Origin: Rickettsia endosymbiont of Lasioglossum villosulum
Lineage (GTDB): Bacteria; Pseudomonadota; Alphaproteobacteria; Rickettsiales; Rickettsiaceae
Direction: 5' to 3'
Length of the DNA: 64,000 bases
NCBI RefSeq assembly: GCF_964026455.1
Contig: NZ_OZ032152.1
Coordinates: 434,001-498,000, forward strand
Within the stretch, counting starts at the first letter, position 1, and every line of letters starts with the position of its first letter. The notes under the pieces were generated by a model, which worked only from the letters and a program-made list of their open reading frames with translations, was not told where the DNA came from and made no database searches. Of this stretch, positions 55,523-64,000 are shown in pieces. A program made the translations under genes and the position numbers.

Positions 55523-55599
55523 TGGTGGGCGATAGAGGATTCGAACCTCTGACCTTTACGATGTCAACGTAATGCTCTAACCAACTGAGCTAATCACCC
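55523..55599 (-). tRNA. tRNA-Val (GAC)
   Basis: The minus strand folds as a cloverleaf: acceptor GGGTGAT/ATCGCCC, D-arm TTAGCTCAGTTGGTTAGAGC, anticodon loop TTGACAT (GAC), T-arm GAGGTTCGAATCCTC and an encoded CCA. Its 3' end faces the mobile element. tRNA-Val(GAC) is a reported RAGE integration site in Rickettsia, and the neighbouring gene content agrees. Confidence 0.95.
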
Positions 55600-55698
55600 T
55601 TATAAATATTAAGTTCTATATTTATTGTATAATATAGTAGATTTCAAGCTTTATTTACATTATTTATAGTATTTTATTATCTATTCTACAAATTTTTT

Positions 55699-56352
55699 AT
55701 GACAAACTTAAAATCTAAAGCTTTAGACTTTTCACAAAATTTTGTTATTGCACTTGATGGTCCTGCTGCTTCCGGTAAAGGTACTATTGGGCTTATGCTT
55801 GCTGAAAAATTTTCTTTAAAATATGTTCAATCTAGTATTGTTTATAGGCAGCTTGCTTTTAATTGTATTAAAGAAAAAATAGACATTACAGATATCAATA
55901 AAGTAATCTCCTTATCTAAAGAAATAGATATTACAGATAAGTTTGACTTAGAGGATGAAAATATAGGAGGCGTTGCTTCGCAAATTGCCGTAATAGCTGA
56001 GGTAAGAGATAATCTAAATAAGCATTTAGTAAAGTTAATTAATATTACACCTCGAATTCTTATGGAGGGTAGAGATATAGGGACAATAGTTGCACCTAAT
56101 GCCGATTTTAAAATATTTATAACCGCAAACCCTAAGGTTAGAGCTGAGAGGCGATATAAACAGTTGCAAGCTAAAGGGAAAGCATGTATACTTGACGAGA
56201 TTTTACAACAGATAATTCTGCGTGATAAAAGAGATAAAGAGCGAGAAGTAGCACCTTTATTACCGGCTTTGGATGCTTTAATTATTGATACTTCCAAGCT
56301 TTCACCCTTATCGGTTGTAGAACAAATAACGCAATTTATATTAAAAGAATAA
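55699..56352 (+). CDS. cmk: Cytidylate kinase
   Basis: The 217-residue protein has the P-loop [15 protein letters not shown] (about 18-32), the [22 protein letters not shown] segment and the LID region [12 protein letters not shown]. It phosphorylates CMP/dCMP with ATP. Its position ahead of rpsA is the widely conserved cmk-rpsA pair. Ordinary chromosomal gene. Confidence 0.95.
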   Translation: MTNLKSKALDFSQNFVIALDGPAASGKGTIGLMLAEKFSLKYVQSSIVYRQLAFNCIKEKIDITDINKVISLSKEIDITDKFDLEDENIGGVASQIAVIAEVRDNLNKHLVKLINITPRILMEGRDIGTIVAPNADFKIFITANPKVRAERRYKQLQAKGKACILDEILQQIILRDKRDKEREVAPLLPALDALIIDTSKLSPLSVVEQITQFILKE

Positions 56353-56439
56353 AATAACTTGGTGCTTATAGTTTATTTTATTTAGAGGATATTTTTCCAA
56401 ACTCGCTTATAGATAGAAATGTCATCTAGTTGCTTGACC

Positions 56440-56640
56440 ACGGGAGAGATTGCCCGCGTGGATCGAGAGTCGTCTGAGCTACGCGAATGAAATGAACGTG
56501 GCAATCCAGAAAAAATAATAAAAAATGCTATAAGTTAGCATTTTTTACTGGATTGCTTCGTCAATTACTTCGTAATTTCCTCGCAATGACGGAAAAACTG
56601 ATCCACCCAGGCAATGCCACCACGGGATGACAGTGATATT
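56440..56640. repeat. Rickettsia palindromic repeat, copy 1 (between cmk and rpsA)
   Basis: The block contains CGTGGCAATCCAG, then AAAAAATGCTATAAGTTAGC and CTGGATTGC, so it folds around a GCAATCCAG/CTGGATTGC stem with an AATGCTA/TAGCATT inner stem. It is bordered by CACGGGA and CCCGCGTGGATC repeats. Nearly the same block lies at 58455-58675. No ORF. Confidence 0.8.
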
Positions 56641-56716
56641 TGGAAAATATCTTTTTTATTAACCCTTTAAAAAGATTATCTATTAGTTCAGCACCGCTAA
56701 TATTTACAAGAAAAAT

Positions 56717-58435
56717 ATGACAACAAAATTAAAACAAAGATTCGTTCCACAACTTGCAGCAGTTAATCATGAATTTGAAGATAATTTTTCTAAAATGCTT
56801 GAAACTGTTGATACGAGTCATATAAAACCTGGAACAGTAGTAAAAGGTCAAGTAGTTGATATTAATGAAGTAGTGGTTGTTGACGTTGGATTAAAAAATG
56901 AAGGTAGAATACCTAAATCTGAATTTTTATTATCACCGGCACATAAATTACCTGAGATTGGTGATTTAGTTGATGTTTATATTGAAAAAACTGAAGGACA
57001 TAGCGGCAAAACCCTAAGCCGTGAGAAAGCGATAAAAGAAGAATTATGGGGTCAGTTAGAACTCATGTGTAGCAAAGGTGAGTTTGTTGATGGTACAATT
57101 TTTGGTCGTGTAAAAGGTGGGTTCACTGTTGATTTATCCGGTGTTGTAGCGTTTTTACCAGGAAGCCAAGTTGATATTAGACCAATCAAAGATCCTAGCT
57201 CTATAATGAATATTAGACAGCCATTTAAGATCCTAAGCATGGATAAAAAGCTTGGTAATATAGTTGTTTCAAGAAGAGCTATATTAGAAGAATCACGTTC
57301 TGAAGCTAGAGACGAGATGCTATCTAAAATCAAAGAAGGAATGATCCTTGAGGGAACAGTAAAGAATATTACAGATTATGGTGCATTCATTGATCTTGGT
57401 AGTGTTGACGGCTTATTACACTTAACTGATATTTCTTGGGGTAGAGTTAACCACCCATCAGAAGTGCTAGAATTTAATCAGAAAGTTAAAGTAATGGTTA
57501 TTAAGTTTAACGAAGAGACAAAAAGAATATCTCTTGGTATGAAACAACTTGATTATAACCCATGGGAAAAAATTAAAGAAGAATTCCCTGTCGGTAAAAA
57601 AATGACTGGAAAAGTCACAAATTTTGCTGATTATGGTGTGTTTATTGAATTAAAGGATGGTTTAGAAGGGCTTGTCCACTCAAGTGAAATTAGTTGGCTT
57701 AAATCTAATCAAAATCCTAGAAAGACTCTGACCATAGGTCAAGAAGTAGAATTCATGGTGTTAGAAGTTGATACAGAAAAACATCGTGTTTCTTTAAGTA
57801 TTAAGCAATGCCAGCAAAATCCTTTAATAAAATTTGCTGAAACTAATCCTGTTGGAACAGTGATTAAAGCTCCAATTAGAAACATTACTGATTTTGGAAT
57901 CTTTGTTGCACTTAGCGACAATTTAGACGGTATGATTCATGAGGGTGATATTACTTGGGAAGATAATGGCAATGAGTTACTCAAAACATACAAAAAAGGT
58001 GACGAAGTAGATTGTAAAGTTCTAACAATCAATATTGAAAAAGAACAAATTAGTCTAGGTATCAAGCAATTAACTCCTAATCCATATCAAGGAATTGCTG
58101 ATGAATATAAAAAAGGAACAGTAGTTAAAGCTGTTGTGACAGCAATCAAAGACGATGGATTGGAAGTATTAGTAAACGATAAAGCCGCAGGATTTGTTAA
58201 AAAATCTGATTTATCAGATGAAAAAGAAGAACAAAAGCCTGAAATGTTTGCAGTAGATCAAGAAATCGAAGCAAAAGTTGTTTCTATCGAAAAGTCAACC
58301 AATAAAATTTTATTATCAATAAAAGCCCATAAAATAGCAGAGCGTCAAAAAGCTCTTAAAGAATATGGCTCTAGCGATAATACAACCAATATGGGTGACA
58401 TACTTGCTAATGCTTTAGAAGATAGTAAGAAGTAG
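56717..58435 (+). CDS. rpsA: 30S ribosomal protein S1
   Basis: The 572-residue protein consists of six S1 RNA-binding repeats at about 34-100, 118-185, 202-270, 287-357, 374-444 and 461-530, each with a variant of [16 protein letters not shown]...[11 protein letters not shown]1 recruits structured or weak-SD mRNAs to the ribosome. Length and order match alphaproteobacterial S1. Confidence 0.97.
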   Translation: MTTKLKQRFVPQLAAVNHEFEDNFSKMLETVDTSHIKPGTVVKGQVVDINEVVVVDVGLKNEGRIPKSEFLLSPAHKLPEIGDLVDVYIEKTEGHSGKTLSREKAIKEELWGQLELMCSKGEFVDGTIFGRVKGGFTVDLSGVVAFLPGSQVDIRPIKDPSSIMNIRQPFKILSMDKKLGNIVVSRRAILEESRSEARDEMLSKIKEGMILEGTVKNITDYGAFIDLGSVDGLLHLTDISWGRVNHPSEVLEFNQKVKVMVIKFNEETKRISLGMKQLDYNPWEKIKEEFPVGKKMTGKVTNFADYGVFIELKDGLEGLVHSSEISWLKSNQNPRKTLTIGQEVEFMVLEVDTEKHRVSLSIKQCQQNPLIKFAETNPVGTVIKAPIRNITDFGIFVALSDNLDGMIHEGDITWEDNGNELLKTYKKGDEVDCKVLTINIEKEQISLGIKQLTPNPYQGIADEYKKGTVVKAVVTAIKDDGLEVLVNDKAAGFVKKSDLSDEKEEQKPEMFAVDQEIEAKVVSIEKSTNKILLSIKAHKIAERQKALKEYGSSDNTTNMGDILANALEDSKK

Positions 58436-58454
58436 GATTGTTAGTCAATCTCCT

Positions 58455-58675
58455 CGGTGTGTCATCCCGTGGCTTATCCACGGGATGCATTGTTGCGTGG
58501 ATACTAAGTCGTCATTGCGAGCGAATGAAATGAGCGTGGCAATCCAGAAAAAATAATAAAAATGCTATAAGTTAGCATTTTTATACTGGATTGCTTCGTC
58601 AATTACTTCGTAATTTCCTTGCAATGACCGAAAAACTAATCCACGCGGGCAATGCCACCACGGGGTGACACATAT
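58455..58675. repeat. Rickettsia palindromic repeat, copy 2 (between rpsA and clpP)
   Basis: This repeats the copy 1 pattern: GTCATCCCGTGG, CCACGGGATG, then CGTGGCAATCCAG, AATGCTATAAGTTAGCATT, CTGGATTGC and CCACCACGGGGTGACA at the right edge. It ends about 30 bases before the clpP start, so it probably forms part of the clpP leader. Confidence 0.8.
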
Positions 58676-58708
58676 CCTTCCAACAAAAACTTTAAGGAAA
58701 AATATCCA

Positions 58709-59317
58709 ATGTCCTACGTACCGATAGTAATTGAACAAACCTCTAGGGGTGAGCGTGCTTATGATATATATTCAAGGTTATTAAAAGAACGCATAATCTT
58801 TGTATGTGGTCCTATTGAAGACCATATGGCAAATTTGATTACTGCTCAATTATTGTTCCTTGAGGCAGAAAATCCGGAAAAAGATATATATATGTATATA
58901 AATTCTCCTGGAGGAGTCGTAACAGCTGGTCTTGCAATTTATGACACGATGCAATATATCAAGCCTAAAGTAGCTACTCTTTGTATCGGTCAAGCTTGTT
59001 CTATGGGGTCATTTTTACTTTGTGGTGGTGAAAAAGGAATGAGATACAGCCTGCCGCATAGCCGTGTTATGATCCACCAACCATCCGGAGGTTATCGAGG
59101 TCAGGCAACAGATATAGAAATTCATGCTCAAGAAACATTGAAAATCAAAAAAATCCTTAATAGCTTATATAGTAAACATACTGGGCAAGATGTGAAATAT
59201 GTTGAGAAAAGTATGGAGCGTGATAATTTTATGTCACCTGAAGAAGCAAAAAAATTCAGCATAATCGACAAAATAATTACGCACAGAGATATTAAGTTAT
59301 TAAAAGATAAGGAATAA
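58709..59317 (+). CDS. clpP: ATP-dependent Clp protease proteolytic subunit
   Basis: I choose ATG 58709 (MSYVPIV), which has AAGGAAA upstream and gives the usual 202 residues; a longer in-frame start lies inside the upstream repeat. Catalytic Ser98 (QACSMGS) and His123 (VMIHQPSGG) are present, with the Asp later. ClpP forms the tetradecameric serine protease chamber used with ClpX/ClpA. Confidence 0.97.
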   Translation: MSYVPIVIEQTSRGERAYDIYSRLLKERIIFVCGPIEDHMANLITAQLLFLEAENPEKDIYMYINSPGGVVTAGLAIYDTMQYIKPKVATLCIGQACSMGSFLLCGGEKGMRYSLPHSRVMIHQPSGGYRGQATDIEIHAQETLKIKKILNSLYSKHTGQDVKYVEKSMERDNFMSPEEAKKFSIIDKIITHRDIKLLKDKE

Positions 59318-59324
59318 AGCCAGT

Positions 59325-59820
59325 AGCAAATCTTCATTGCGAGGAGATGAAAGTTTCGACGAAGCAATCTTAGGATGTTTGACGAGATTGCCGTGTCAAT
59401 GCTTTGCATCTCCGAAGTTGTTGCGTGGATCGGTTTTCCAATTGTCATCCCGTGATTTATTCTATAGTACCGGACAGTTTAAAAAAAATATTATATTTTT
59501 TTCAGGTATAGGTGACCTTATATGTCATTCTTAGCAACGGCGGGAATCCAGCATAAAGCGAGATAAATCGAGCTTTTAATTTAAAAAACTTGCTGCTTTT
59601 ATGTTTATTTTACTGGATTCCCGCCGTTGCTAAGAATGACATATAATAATAAGTCCGGTACTATAGATTTATTCACGGGATCCAGTTAAAAATACTAATA
59701 TTATTAGTATTTTTTCTGGATTGCCGCACTCATTTTATTCGTTCTCAATGACATAAACGAGCCATGCGACAACTCCCGAATCTCCTCGCAATGACAGTAT
59801 CTTAACACAACACATAAAAA
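59325..59820. repeat. Compound palindromic repeat region downstream of clpP
   Basis: This 555-bp gap (59318-59872) has no gene. It contains more of the Rickettsia repeat family (CATTGCGAGGAG, GACGAAGCAATC, GTCATCCCGTGATTTATT, ATTCACGGGATCCAG, TCTGGATTGCCG, CGCAATGACAG), with a second palindromic element inserted at 59462-59666. The outer halves pair with each other (ATCCCGTGA/TCACGGGAT). Confidence 0.75.
59462..59666. mobile_element. 205-bp palindromic element with 7-bp flanking direct repeat
   Basis: The ends are CTATAGTACCGGAC and its exact complement. Inside lie 33-bp perfect inverted arms at 59519-59551 and 59613-59645 (TATATGTCATTCTTAGCAAC and onward). ATTTATT occurs directly on both sides, as expected of a target duplication, and the host sequence is itself a Rickettsia repeat. 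No coding capacity: a MITE-like or Rickettsia palindromic element. Confidence 0.8.
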
Positions 59821-59872
59821 AACTTATAGATTTAATACTATTATTAGAGTATAAACAATTATCTTTCTATTA

Positions 59873-59948
<76 letters not shown>

Positions 59949-60107
59949 GTTACTTTAAGGCTTTTTAGCCTTTCTTAAATCTTCTAAAAAAACATATGTT
60001 CCTTATATGTTCCAAAATACTTAATTTTAATATTGAGATGATATATTTCTTAATAGTACTAACTTACTATTAACTAAAGCCAATAATCCATTTTAATTTC
60101 ATTTATA

Positions 60108-60314
60108 TTCAACTGCTGTTACGGGGCATTTCAAGCATCAACCTTGCGGCAGAAACTTAACCGAAGTGAATACGATAATGCCGCCGATGAGCTCCTTAGA
60201 TGGGTAAAAGCTAAAGGCGGTGTGAAGCTGCAAGGACTCGTTAAACGTAGAGAAATAGAGCGGTCTTTGTTTTTGAGTGAAGCAGCTACAGCAGCGGTTG
60301 TTAGTTCTGCCTAA
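60108..60314 (+). pseudogene. GH24 lysozyme (phage endolysin-type), C-terminal remnant
   Basis: The frame reads FNCCYGAFQASTLRQKLNRS, DELLRWVKAKGG and LQGLVKRREIERSLFL, the C-terminal half of T4/P22-type GH24 lysozymes (the S-T-L-L and GL..RR..E motifs). The catalytic N-terminal Glu region is missing and no start exists. It is likely a prophage or lateral-transfer relic. The flanks from 59949 and up to 60580 show nothing else. Confidence 0.7.
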
Positions 60315-60580
60315 AATACTCTCTACATTTACATCTTAATAAAAATTCTTTAAATATTCTGTTATAATCACAAGTAGTAATCATTGCTAATTATTAAACT
60401 TCCTATTATTTCCATGTATCCCTTACTAATATTTACATTTCACAAATTATTCCTAAGTTATTAATTTATATCCTTGATTAAATTTCTATTACATTATTAA
60501 ATCTTTTTATCTAGATTTTTTTCATAGCTCATTTTTAACAAAATATTAAAAATTATAGAATTTAATTAAGGAGTAAATGT

Positions 60581-61708
60581 ATGAAAGAATTAATAGGGTT
60601 TTTAAAAAAACACGAATCTATTGAAGAAGTTAAGGAAGAAGTTAATCGTTTAACTGCCCCCCTTAACCTTAATATTGAAAAATTTTATCAAAAAGACAAT
60701 ATAGAAGAATTAATAGAATTTTTAAAAAAGCATAAGTTTATCGAAGAAGTTAACCGTTTAACTACTCTTAACGTTAATGGTGGTCCTGATGATAGTGAAA
60801 CAGTACTATATAATAAAAACATAAAAAATTTTACTAAAGCTTTAAAAAATAATAATACTATTACCTCTCTCAATATTATAAGGAACGATATAGGGAACAT
60901 AGAAATTGAAGAAGTTATTAAAGTTTTAAAAATTAAAGCTTTAAATGGTAATAATACCCTTGCTTCTCTTGACCTTAGTAGTAATAATATTACAGAGGAA
61001 GGAGTAGCAAAAATCGGTGAATTTCTAAAGCTTAATACTCTTAAGTCGCTTAGTCTTGATAACAATTCTATAACAGATACAGGATCCGCAATAATTGTTG
61101 AAGCTCTAAATGGTAATACTTCCCTTACTTCTCTTACATTTAGAGGCAATTTTATAGCAGATGATGGAGCAACAAAAATCGGTGAATATCTAGTAAATAA
61201 TAATTCTCTTACTTCTCTTGATCTTAGTGAAAATAATATAGAATTTGCGACAGGAATCGCTAGAGGATTAAAGGATAATTCTACTATTACTTCGCTTCAT
61301 ATTTATCGCATGGAACACGACTATGAAAGTAACTATACTTATGAAGTAAATCCAATAGGCATTGAGGAAATAACAAAAAAAATTGAATTAAATTGTAAGT
61401 TATTTAAAAAATTCAGTTCGTTATTATACGATTATTTTTTTAAAAATGATAGTAATAAAATTTTTAAAGTTTTAAATGCTCATAAATATTATCAAATAGT
61501 TAACAAACAATTATTAAAAAAGAATTTGATGAAAAAGGTAAGTGATAATCCTATGAGACCTGAGGTTGATGATATTGAAGATAAGCTGCAAGAACTAAAT
61601 AATTTTATTAAAACAAACATTTTTACTATTAAAGGTGTATGTAAAAAATTAACGTCCAGCATTTCTGGTGATGTTAAACATATCTCTGACTTATATCCGA
61701 AATATTAG
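60581..61708 (+). CDS. Leucine-rich repeat (RNI-type) protein, putative effector
   Basis: The 375-residue protein has an N-terminal helical repeat (two copies of ELIGFLKKH/ELIEFLKKH), then about five 28-residue LRRs of the ribonuclease-inhibitor type (TLASLDLSSNNITEEGVAKI, TLKSLSLDNNSITDTGSA, SLTSLDLSENNIE), and a helical C-terminus. There is no signal peptide. AAGGAG lies seven bases before the ATG. Such LRR proteins in intracellular bacteria often bind host proteins; this is inference. Confidence 0.8.
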   Translation: MKELIGFLKKHESIEEVKEEVNRLTAPLNLNIEKFYQKDNIEELIEFLKKHKFIEEVNRLTTLNVNGGPDDSETVLYNKNIKNFTKALKNNNTITSLNIIRNDIGNIEIEEVIKVLKIKALNGNNTLASLDLSSNNITEEGVAKIGEFLKLNTLKSLSLDNNSITDTGSAIIVEALNGNTSLTSLTFRGNFIADDGATKIGEYLVNNNSLTSLDLSENNIEFATGIARGLKDNSTITSLHIYRMEHDYESNYTYEVNPIGIEEITKKIELNCKLFKKFSSLLYDYFFKNDSNKIFKVLNAHKYYQIVNKQLLKKNLMKKVSDNPMRPEVDDIEDKLQELNNFIKTNIFTIKGVCKKLTSSISGDVKHISDLYPKY

Positions 61709-62045
61709 ATCATATAGTATCTTATTTAGATGATACGCCTTGGGGATGTGAAGTTAAAGTTGCAGGAAATAACGAATAAAAAAGGGGATAATTTGTTCCC
61801 TTAAATTCTTATGCTGCTTGTGAATTTTGTTGCATAAAAAAAGCGTCACTAATTTGGCTTCTGTGAGTGGTATTGGTTAGCAAATCTTACTACTTGCTTC
61901 CACCATTCCAAATTTCTCATTTATTTGTAGTATACTACAGATACTTTAAAAGCTGGAAGTCAAATAAGTGGTAGTAGATAACTAGGTTAGCAAAGGCAAA
62001 TCCCGAAGTTCGACGTACCAAATTTTGAAGTATCAAAGGTATACA
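61709..62045. other. Intergenic region after the LRR gene
   Basis: Immediately after the LRR stop, the +1 frame stays open as LDHIVSYLDDTPWGCEVKVA up to TAA 61779, perhaps a frameshifted tail of the LRR protein. On the minus strand a 23-codon frame (MRNLEWWKQVVRFANQYHSQ) lies around 61850-61920. Neither can be assigned; no RNA gene seen. Confidence 0.3.
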
Positions 62046-62552
62046 TCACAATAAATTTTTTATTTGGGTTTGTTCTAATTTTTCTTCTTTTTCTAGCTTA
62101 TTTAAAAAATCCTTATAGAAATTATTCGTAACATATACTAGCTCCATGTTCGAGTTATCTTCAGATGATTCAAGTATTACTAAGCAATCATCATTTCTAA
62201 AAGTAGCCATTTTTCCACTTTCTTGTTCTATTACATTATCTACCAAAATATATTTATCTTTCAAAATCTCATAAAATTCTTCAAATTTATTTTTATCTAT
62301 AGTTAAAATTACTGCTTCTATTATATTAAAATCATTACATATTACTAAAGCTTTAGATATGTATTTTTCATTAGGTTCTATAAAATAATTATGCCCTTGC
62401 CAATAATTAAGTTCCTCTCCAGTAATTTTATATTTTTTTATTAAATCTGAAGTGGTAGCTTTATTTAGCTCAAGCCCAAGCGGAGTAGGGTTAGAGTAAG
62501 AGTTTAAGGATAAAAATACGATAATAAAGTATAATAAGTTTTTTATAAACAT
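62046..62552 (-). CDS. Secreted hypothetical protein (168 aa)
   Basis: The product has a signal peptide (about 1-20, ending in LNSYS) and a mature part starting NPTPLGLELNKATTSDLIKK, with mixed alpha/beta character (KALVICNDFNIIEAVILTID, then CLVILESSEDNS). I do not recognise a domain. It is a stand-alone minus-strand gene on the ordinary chromosome and is probably periplasmic or exported. Confidence 0.65.
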   Translation of the reverse strand: MFIKNLLYFIIVFLSLNSYSNPTPLGLELNKATTSDLIKKYKITGEELNYWQGHNYFIEPNEKYISKALVICNDFNIIEAVILTIDKNKFEEFYEILKDKYILVDNVIEQESGKMATFRNDDCLVILESSEDNSNMELVYVTNNFYKDFLNKLEKEEKLEQTQIKNLL

Positions 62553-62763
62553 ATGAAAACCTTAGTGAATTAGATCGGGGAATAGGTAAGATTATTTTTT
62601 ATAAATTGATATCCGTACATTATTAATATCATAATATTTATAATTTTTCAATTAAAAGTTAAATAAAATCCTCTTAAAACTTAATATTAAAAATCTTTAC
62701 AAAATTTAGTGAAAAAAGATAAAATCTAATATATTATAGATAATTATATCTTTAGCTCATTAC

Positions 62764-63693
62764 ATGGTAATTTTTAGTATAGTTTTTTTTAAAACCGTTT
62801 CAGTGTTATTAAGTGTAGTAATCGGGTTTTTAGCGGGTAAATACTCAAATGTTGAAAGGGACAGTATCTCTTCTTTATTATTCTATTTTATATCACCTAT
62901 AGTATTCTTTACTATTCCTGCTAGCACAACTTTGACATTTTCAGCATTAAGTGTTACAGTTGTAACCTTTGTAATTGCGACATTGTTGTCATTATTTTCT
63001 TACTATTTTTTCGGTAAATTTTGGCAGGATCATACACGTAATATTATAGCTTTGTCTGCTGGTACAGCAAATGGGGGATATTTCATGTTGCCTATAGCTG
63101 CTGCACTTTTTGATGATTATACGCTAAGTATTTATATGATGGCAGTGATAGGCGTTAATATTTACGAGTGTTCGGTAGGCTTTTATATTTGCATGCGAAG
63201 CTTTGCAAATACTACTGATAGTATATTGAAAGTAGTAAAATTGCCAATTTTAAATGCATTTTTTCTAGGTTGCTTATTTAGTTTTTGTGGTTTTACTTTA
63301 CCTGATTTCTTGGATGATTTTATATATAATATGAAAGGTTCTTTTTCTATACTTGGTATGGTTATGGTAGGACTTGCTCTTTCATCACTTCAAAAATTTG
63401 AATTGGATATAAAATTTACTCTTGCTACTTTTGCTGCTAAATTCTTATTTTATCCTTTAGGGGTAGGGCTATTTATCATGTTTGATCATTTTGTAACAAA
63501 ATGGTATAATAATGATTATTATAATGCGTTAAAGCTACTTTCTACAGCTCCCTTAGCTGCAAATACCATAGTTATAGCAAATTTACAAAAATTTTATCCT
63601 GAAAAGGTCGCTGCCACCGTGTTTTTATCGCTACTTTTTGTAGTAGTATATATGCCGACAATGGTCAGTATATTTTTAAGTGATTTAAATTAG
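62764..63693 (+). CDS. AEC-family transporter (auxin efflux carrier/malonate type)
   Basis: The 309-residue protein has about ten hydrophobic segments arranged as two five-helix halves: GFLAGKYSNV early, ALSAGTANGGYFMLPIAAALF in the first half and STAPLAANTIVIANLQKF in the second. These are the AEC (PF03547) signatures. AEC carriers export small organic acids or auxin-like compounds. It precedes the hydrolase gene by 9 bases and may be co-transcribed with it. Confidence 0.85.
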   Translation: MVIFSIVFFKTVSVLLSVVIGFLAGKYSNVERDSISSLLFYFISPIVFFTIPASTTLTFSALSVTVVTFVIATLLSLFSYYFFGKFWQDHTRNIIALSAGTANGGYFMLPIAAALFDDYTLSIYMMAVIGVNIYECSVGFYICMRSFANTTDSILKVVKLPILNAFFLGCLFSFCGFTLPDFLDDFIYNMKGSFSILGMVMVGLALSSLQKFELDIKFTLATFAAKFLFYPLGVGLFIMFDHFVTKWYNNDYYNALKLLSTAPLAANTIVIANLQKFYPEKVAATVFLSLLFVVVYMPTMVSIFLSDLN

Positions 63694-63702
63694 TAGGTTT
63701 AT

Positions 63703-64000
63703 ATGAAAATTAACTCAATTAAAGTTGGTCCATATATTAACTTTCTTCCTCTTCAATATATACCAGAACATAAAATTTCTTATGTAGAATTTGGTGATCC
63801 CCAAAATAAAAACGTAGTAATATGTGCTCATGGCTTAACAAGAAATGCTCATGATTTTGATAAAATAGCTAAGGAATTAAGTAAAGATTATAGAGTAATT
63901 TCTCTAAGCTATCCCGGACGCGGGGATAGTGAAAATTTTAAAAAAACCAGCCATTATAACTATACTACTTGATATTAAAGATACGTTGCTGTTTTTAAAT
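63703..64000 (+). pseudogene. Alpha/beta hydrolase, frameshifted, runs off right edge
   Basis: The frame begins MKINSIKVGPYINFLP and contains the hydrolase oxyanion-hole segment VVICAHGLTRNAHDFD and LSYPGRGDS, then stops at TGA 63972. In the +1 frame LDIKDTLLFLN continues sensible protein, so a one-base frameshift near 63968 probably breaks the gene. The catalytic Ser region would lie beyond the window. Confidence 0.65.

Noticed and set aside
58652..58708. Extended N-terminus of ClpP starting inside the repeat
   Set aside because: The extra residues come from the palindromic repeat, and the conserved ClpP N-terminus with a ribosome binding site starts at 58709.

Overview
The window looks like a chromosomal stretch of a Rickettsia (Alphaproteobacteria, obligate intracellular). 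It is AT-rich and carries S1, ClpP and cytidylate kinase genes, Rickettsia-type palindromic repeats between genes, and an F-like/Ti-like hybrid conjugation cluster of the kind known as RAGE (Rickettsiales amplified genetic element). Multiple IS copies, group II introns and gene fragments point to a mobile-element-rich, probably symbiotic lineage. The species cannot be fixed from the sequence alone.

Layout. 1-1700: a group II intron (running off the left edge) inserted in an IS110-type transposase gene, then a decayed Panacea/YoeB-like toxin-antitoxin pair. 1897-10105: a tightly packed F-type operon traL-traE-traK-(pilin-like)-traB-traV-traC-traW-(Phd-like)-traU-trbC-traN(start). 10106-24105: exactly 14.0 kb lying inside the signal-peptide codons of traN. 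It is bounded by IS1182-type ends and a 4-bp TATT duplication. It holds two inverted IS1182 copies, two GH18 chitinase-like genes, an HD (SpoT-like) fragment, an MFS transporter, an exported methyltransferase, a DUF1016 nuclease and part of a second, different F-type cluster (traC'-trbI-traW). 24119-33804: the operon resumes with traN-traF-traH-traG, a secreted TPR protein and the traD coupling protein. 34035-41230: an Rpn nuclease, the Ti-type TraA relaxase-helicase-Toprim protein, a candidate oriT, an IS110 element and the remnant of traD(Ti).

41300-51500 is a scrapyard: an MFS fragment, an HD gene broken by a group II intron that is itself broken by a 189-bp MITE with an 11-bp target duplication, a complete-looking group II intron, a giant repeat protein gene of about 1,510 codons with one in-frame stop, and an IS630 remnant. 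50700-55383: RAGE cargo and maintenance genes (an HD protein, a histidine kinase, a Dam-like methylase and a DnaA-like protein) ending at tRNA-Val(GAC), the probable integration site. From 55599 on the sequence is ordinary chromosome: cmk, rpsA, clpP, tRNA-Ala(GGC), a lysozyme remnant, an LRR protein, a secreted hypothetical, an AEC transporter and a frameshifted alpha/beta hydrolase.

How the genes work together. The tra genes encode an F-type type IV secretion channel and pilus (TraL, E, K, B, V, C, W, U, TrbC, N, F, H, G), a coupling ATPase (TraD) and a Ti-type relaxase (TraA) with its small partner (TraD-Ti). traN is split and traD-Ti is broken, so autonomous transfer is doubtful although most channel genes are open. 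Cargo genes suggest nucleotide signalling, transport and host interaction. No integrase was found in the window.
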